DNA of 64,000 nucleotides from Haloplanus natans DSM 17983 (lineage in GTDB: Archaea > Halobacteriota > Halobacteria > Halobacteriales > Haloferacaceae), in NCBI RefSeq assembly GCF_000427685.1, contig NZ_KE386573.1, positions 1,844,938 through 1,908,937 of the forward strand, read 5' to 3'. Within the stretch, counting starts at the first letter, position 1, and each line of letters starts with the position of its first letter. Position numbers and translations under genes: made by a program. This document shows positions 62,701 to 64,000 of the stretch, piece after piece. Under the pieces are notes generated by a model. That model had not been told where the DNA came from and searched no databases. It saw only the letters and a program-made list of their open reading frames with translations.

Positions 62701-63669
62701 CTACGCCGTCGGCGCGCCGATGTACTCCTCGTTGATCTCCCACTCGTCGTCGTCGTTTTTGATCATGTACTCGCCGTAGTAGGGCACGCGGTTGGCGACG
62801 GTCTCGCGAAAGGTCTCGCGGATCTCCGGCTTGGTCATCTCGCCCATCGATCGGAGGTCGTCGTTACGGTTGAGACAGCCTTTCAGGTAACCCTCGTGAG
62901 TGACCCGAACCCGGTGGCAGTTGGCACAGAAGGTGGCGTTCTCGACGGGGTCGACGATTTCGACCATGCCGCCGTCGACCCAGTAGCGCTTGCGGTCGTG
63001 CATCTCTCGGTGCTCCACCTCGTCGGCGATGTCGGCCAGCCAGTCGTGGACACGCCCGATGTCGATGTTCCACTCGGGCTTGCCCGTCAGTTCGGGCATA
63101 TATTCGATCAACTGGAGCTGGAGCCCGTCGTTCTCGGCGACGTGGTTCACCATCCCCTCGACGTAGCCCGCGGTGTGCTCGAAGACGACCATGTTCAGCT
63201 TGACGGGATCGAGCCCCGCGTCGAGCGCCGCCTCGACGCCCTCCATCACCTTCTCGTAGGCGCCGGATTTCGTGATCTCCGCGAACGCCTCGGGGTCGAG
63301 CGCGTCCTGCGAGACGTTGACGCGTTCGAGGCCGGCGTCGACGAGATCGCCCGCCCGCCCCGGCAGATAGGTGCCGTTGGTCGTCATGGACACTTCCATC
63401 GAGTCCGGCGTCCGGCGGATGATCTCCTCCAAGTCGCCGCGGAGCATCGGCTCGCCGCCGGTGAACTTCACGCTGTCGACGCCGAACTCCGCGGCCACCT
63501 CCAGAAACCGAACCACGTCGTCCGCCGACATCTCGTCGTCTTGGGCCTCCATCGGGCCGCGTGTATCACCGAGCCCCTCGTTGTGACAGTAAACACAGTC
63601 GAAGTTACACCGGTCGGTGAGGGACACGCGAACCCCCGTCACCTCTCGACCGAAATCGTCCTCCAGCAT
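62701..63669 (-). CDS. moaA: GTP 3',8-cyclase (molybdenum cofactor synthesis)
   Basis: 322 aa radical-SAM enzyme. The N-terminal cluster motif CNFDCVYC has Cys21, Cys25, Cys28. The C-terminal cluster cysteines are Cys248, Cys251 and Cys265 (CANC ... GC). It catalyses the first step of molybdopterin synthesis. The protein ends IGAPTA; the usual terminal Gly-Gly of bacterial MoaA is not present. Confidence 0.93.
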   Translation of the reverse strand: MLEDDFGREVTGVRVSLTDRCNFDCVYCHNEGLGDTRGPMEAQDDEMSADDVVRFLEVAAEFGVDSVKFTGGEPMLRGDLEEIIRRTPDSMEVSMTTNGTYLPGRAGDLVDAGLERVNVSQDALDPEAFAEITKSGAYEKVMEGVEAALDAGLDPVKLNMVVFEHTAGYVEGMVNHVAENDGLQLQLIEYMPELTGKPEWNIDIGRVHDWLADIADEVEHREMHDRKRYWVDGGMVEIVDPVENATFCANCHRVRVTHEGYLKGCLNRNDDLRSMGEMTKPEIRETFRETVANRVPYYGEYMIKNDDDEWEINEEYIGAPTA

Positions 63670-63695
63670 ACTATCGGATCGTTCGTCCCGAGACG

Positions 63696-63703
63696 CTTAA
63701 ATT
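63696..63703 (-). promoter_or_regulatory. TATA element of moaA
   Basis: Minus-strand AATTTAAG is 27-34 nt upstream of the ATG at 63669, consistent with a leaderless transcript. Confidence 0.55.
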
Positions 63704-63830
63704 GGGGCCATCGGAACCGGGCGAAGTAACTGAAATTGATTACGCAACGCCCCTCGAAGTGTGTCACTGTGGTTGCATTCGGTGTGGGTGCGACAAAACC
63801 CTTATGCGGCCCTCACACCCACGCTACGCC

Positions 63831-64000
63831 ATGGACGAAGCCGACGTACGGGAGTTGCTCGGCCGGGTCGAGGATTCGGACCTCGGCGACGACATCGTGT
63901 CGCTCGGACTGGTCAACGGCGTCGATGTCGCCGACGGCGTGGCGAAGGTGTCGCTCGCGCTCGGCGCGCCGTACGCGCCAACCGAAAGCGCCATCGCCGC
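63831..64000 (+). CDS. Mrp/NBP35-type P-loop protein, N-terminal part (partial)
   Basis: It begins MDEADVRELLGRVEDSDLGD and runs off the window after 56 codons. The visible part (DIVSLGLVNGVDVADGVAKV) looks like the DUF59/MIP18-type N-terminal domain of archaeal Mrp proteins, which carry Fe-S clusters. TATA-like TTATG lies about 25-30 nt upstream. Confidence 0.75.
   Translation, partial: MDEADVRELLGRVEDSDLGDDIVSLGLVNGVDVADGVAKVSLALGAPYAPTESAIA

Noticed and set aside
63784-63822. Inverted repeat GTGGGTG/CACCCAC around the TATA of the Mrp-type gene
   Set aside because: Only 7 bp per arm in GC-rich sequence; likely chance.
1-64000. CRISPR array, insertion sequences, integrase, prophage genes, rRNA
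   Set aside because: None seen: no regularly spaced repeats, no transposase or integrase-like ORF, no rRNA sequence.

Overview
The window is high-GC, acidic-protein archaeal DNA from a haloarchaeon (class Halobacteria). The evidence is strongly D/E-rich proteins, halocyanin, a Bat-type HTH regulator, DUF7344/DUF5800-type proteins, Tat-lipobox lipoproteins, leaderless genes with TATA boxes 22-30 nt upstream, and the archaeal rps13-rps4-rps11-rpoD / rpl18e-rpl13-rps9-rpoN-rpoK-eno-rps2 cluster. It looks like core chromosome; the genus cannot be fixed by eye (a Haloplanus- or Haloferax-like relative is a guess). No rRNA, CRISPR array, IS element or prophage is visible.

Layout. 0.1-4.4 kb: three paralogous secreted proteins with SipW-type signal regions (minus strand), one carrying an inserted von Willebrand A domain. 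4.7-8.6 kb: a DUF7344-like wHTH membrane protein, a membrane zinc-ribbon protein, an NSUN/RsmB-type RNA m5C methyltransferase with a separately encoded PUA-like protein, and an alpha/beta hydrolase. 8.6-11.5 kb (minus): operon multicopper oxidase - ZIP metal transporter - halocyanin behind a metalloregulator-like palindrome. 11.6-18.1 kb: Bax1 nuclease, a lipoprotein, a DUF3006-ComEC-like MBL pair, XPB helicase, and a divergent small protein plus aminotransferase. 18.3-25.1 kb: YchF GTPase, VapBC, bactofilin-like protein, DUF5800, a GT2 glycosyltransferase, RNase H-fold nuclease, a membrane protein and CoaBC. 25.3-33.5 kb: a nine-gene Mrp/Mnh-type Na+/H+ antiporter operon (E-F-G-DUF4040-B-C-D1-D2-D3), tightly overlapping. 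33.5-34.5 kb: a dual-specificity phosphatase and an Hpt-like phosphoribosyltransferase. 34.6-41.3 kb: a complete peptide-type ABC importer (substrate-binding protein, two permeases, two ATPases). 41.4-46.7 kb: small regulators, an esterase, NurA, a HAD phosphatase, DUF2240 and ribosomal S8e. 46.7-53.4 kb: phosphate regulon (AbrB-PhoU, pstS-pstC-pstA-pstB, phoU) with shared AT-rich promoter motifs. 53.4-56.3 kb: Bat-like regulator, methyltransferase-like membrane protein, SnoaL-like protein, small membrane protein, zinc metalloprotease. 56.4-62.4 kb (minus): ribosomal/RNA polymerase/enolase cluster with tRNA-Leu(CAG) and tRNA-Ser(GCT). 62.7-64 kb: moaA and the start of an Mrp/NBP35-type gene.

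Most notable: a small family of roughly 80-bp palindromic elements whose left arm starts exactly at the stop codon of three unrelated genes; the multicopper oxidase-ZIP-halocyanin operon with a DtxR-like palindrome; a second, perfect DtxR-like palindrome before the glycosyltransferase; a vWA domain inserted into a SipW-type secreted fold; an antiporter subunit (MrpD3) lacking the conserved pumping lysine; and one palindromic TATA element apparently serving two divergent leaderless genes.
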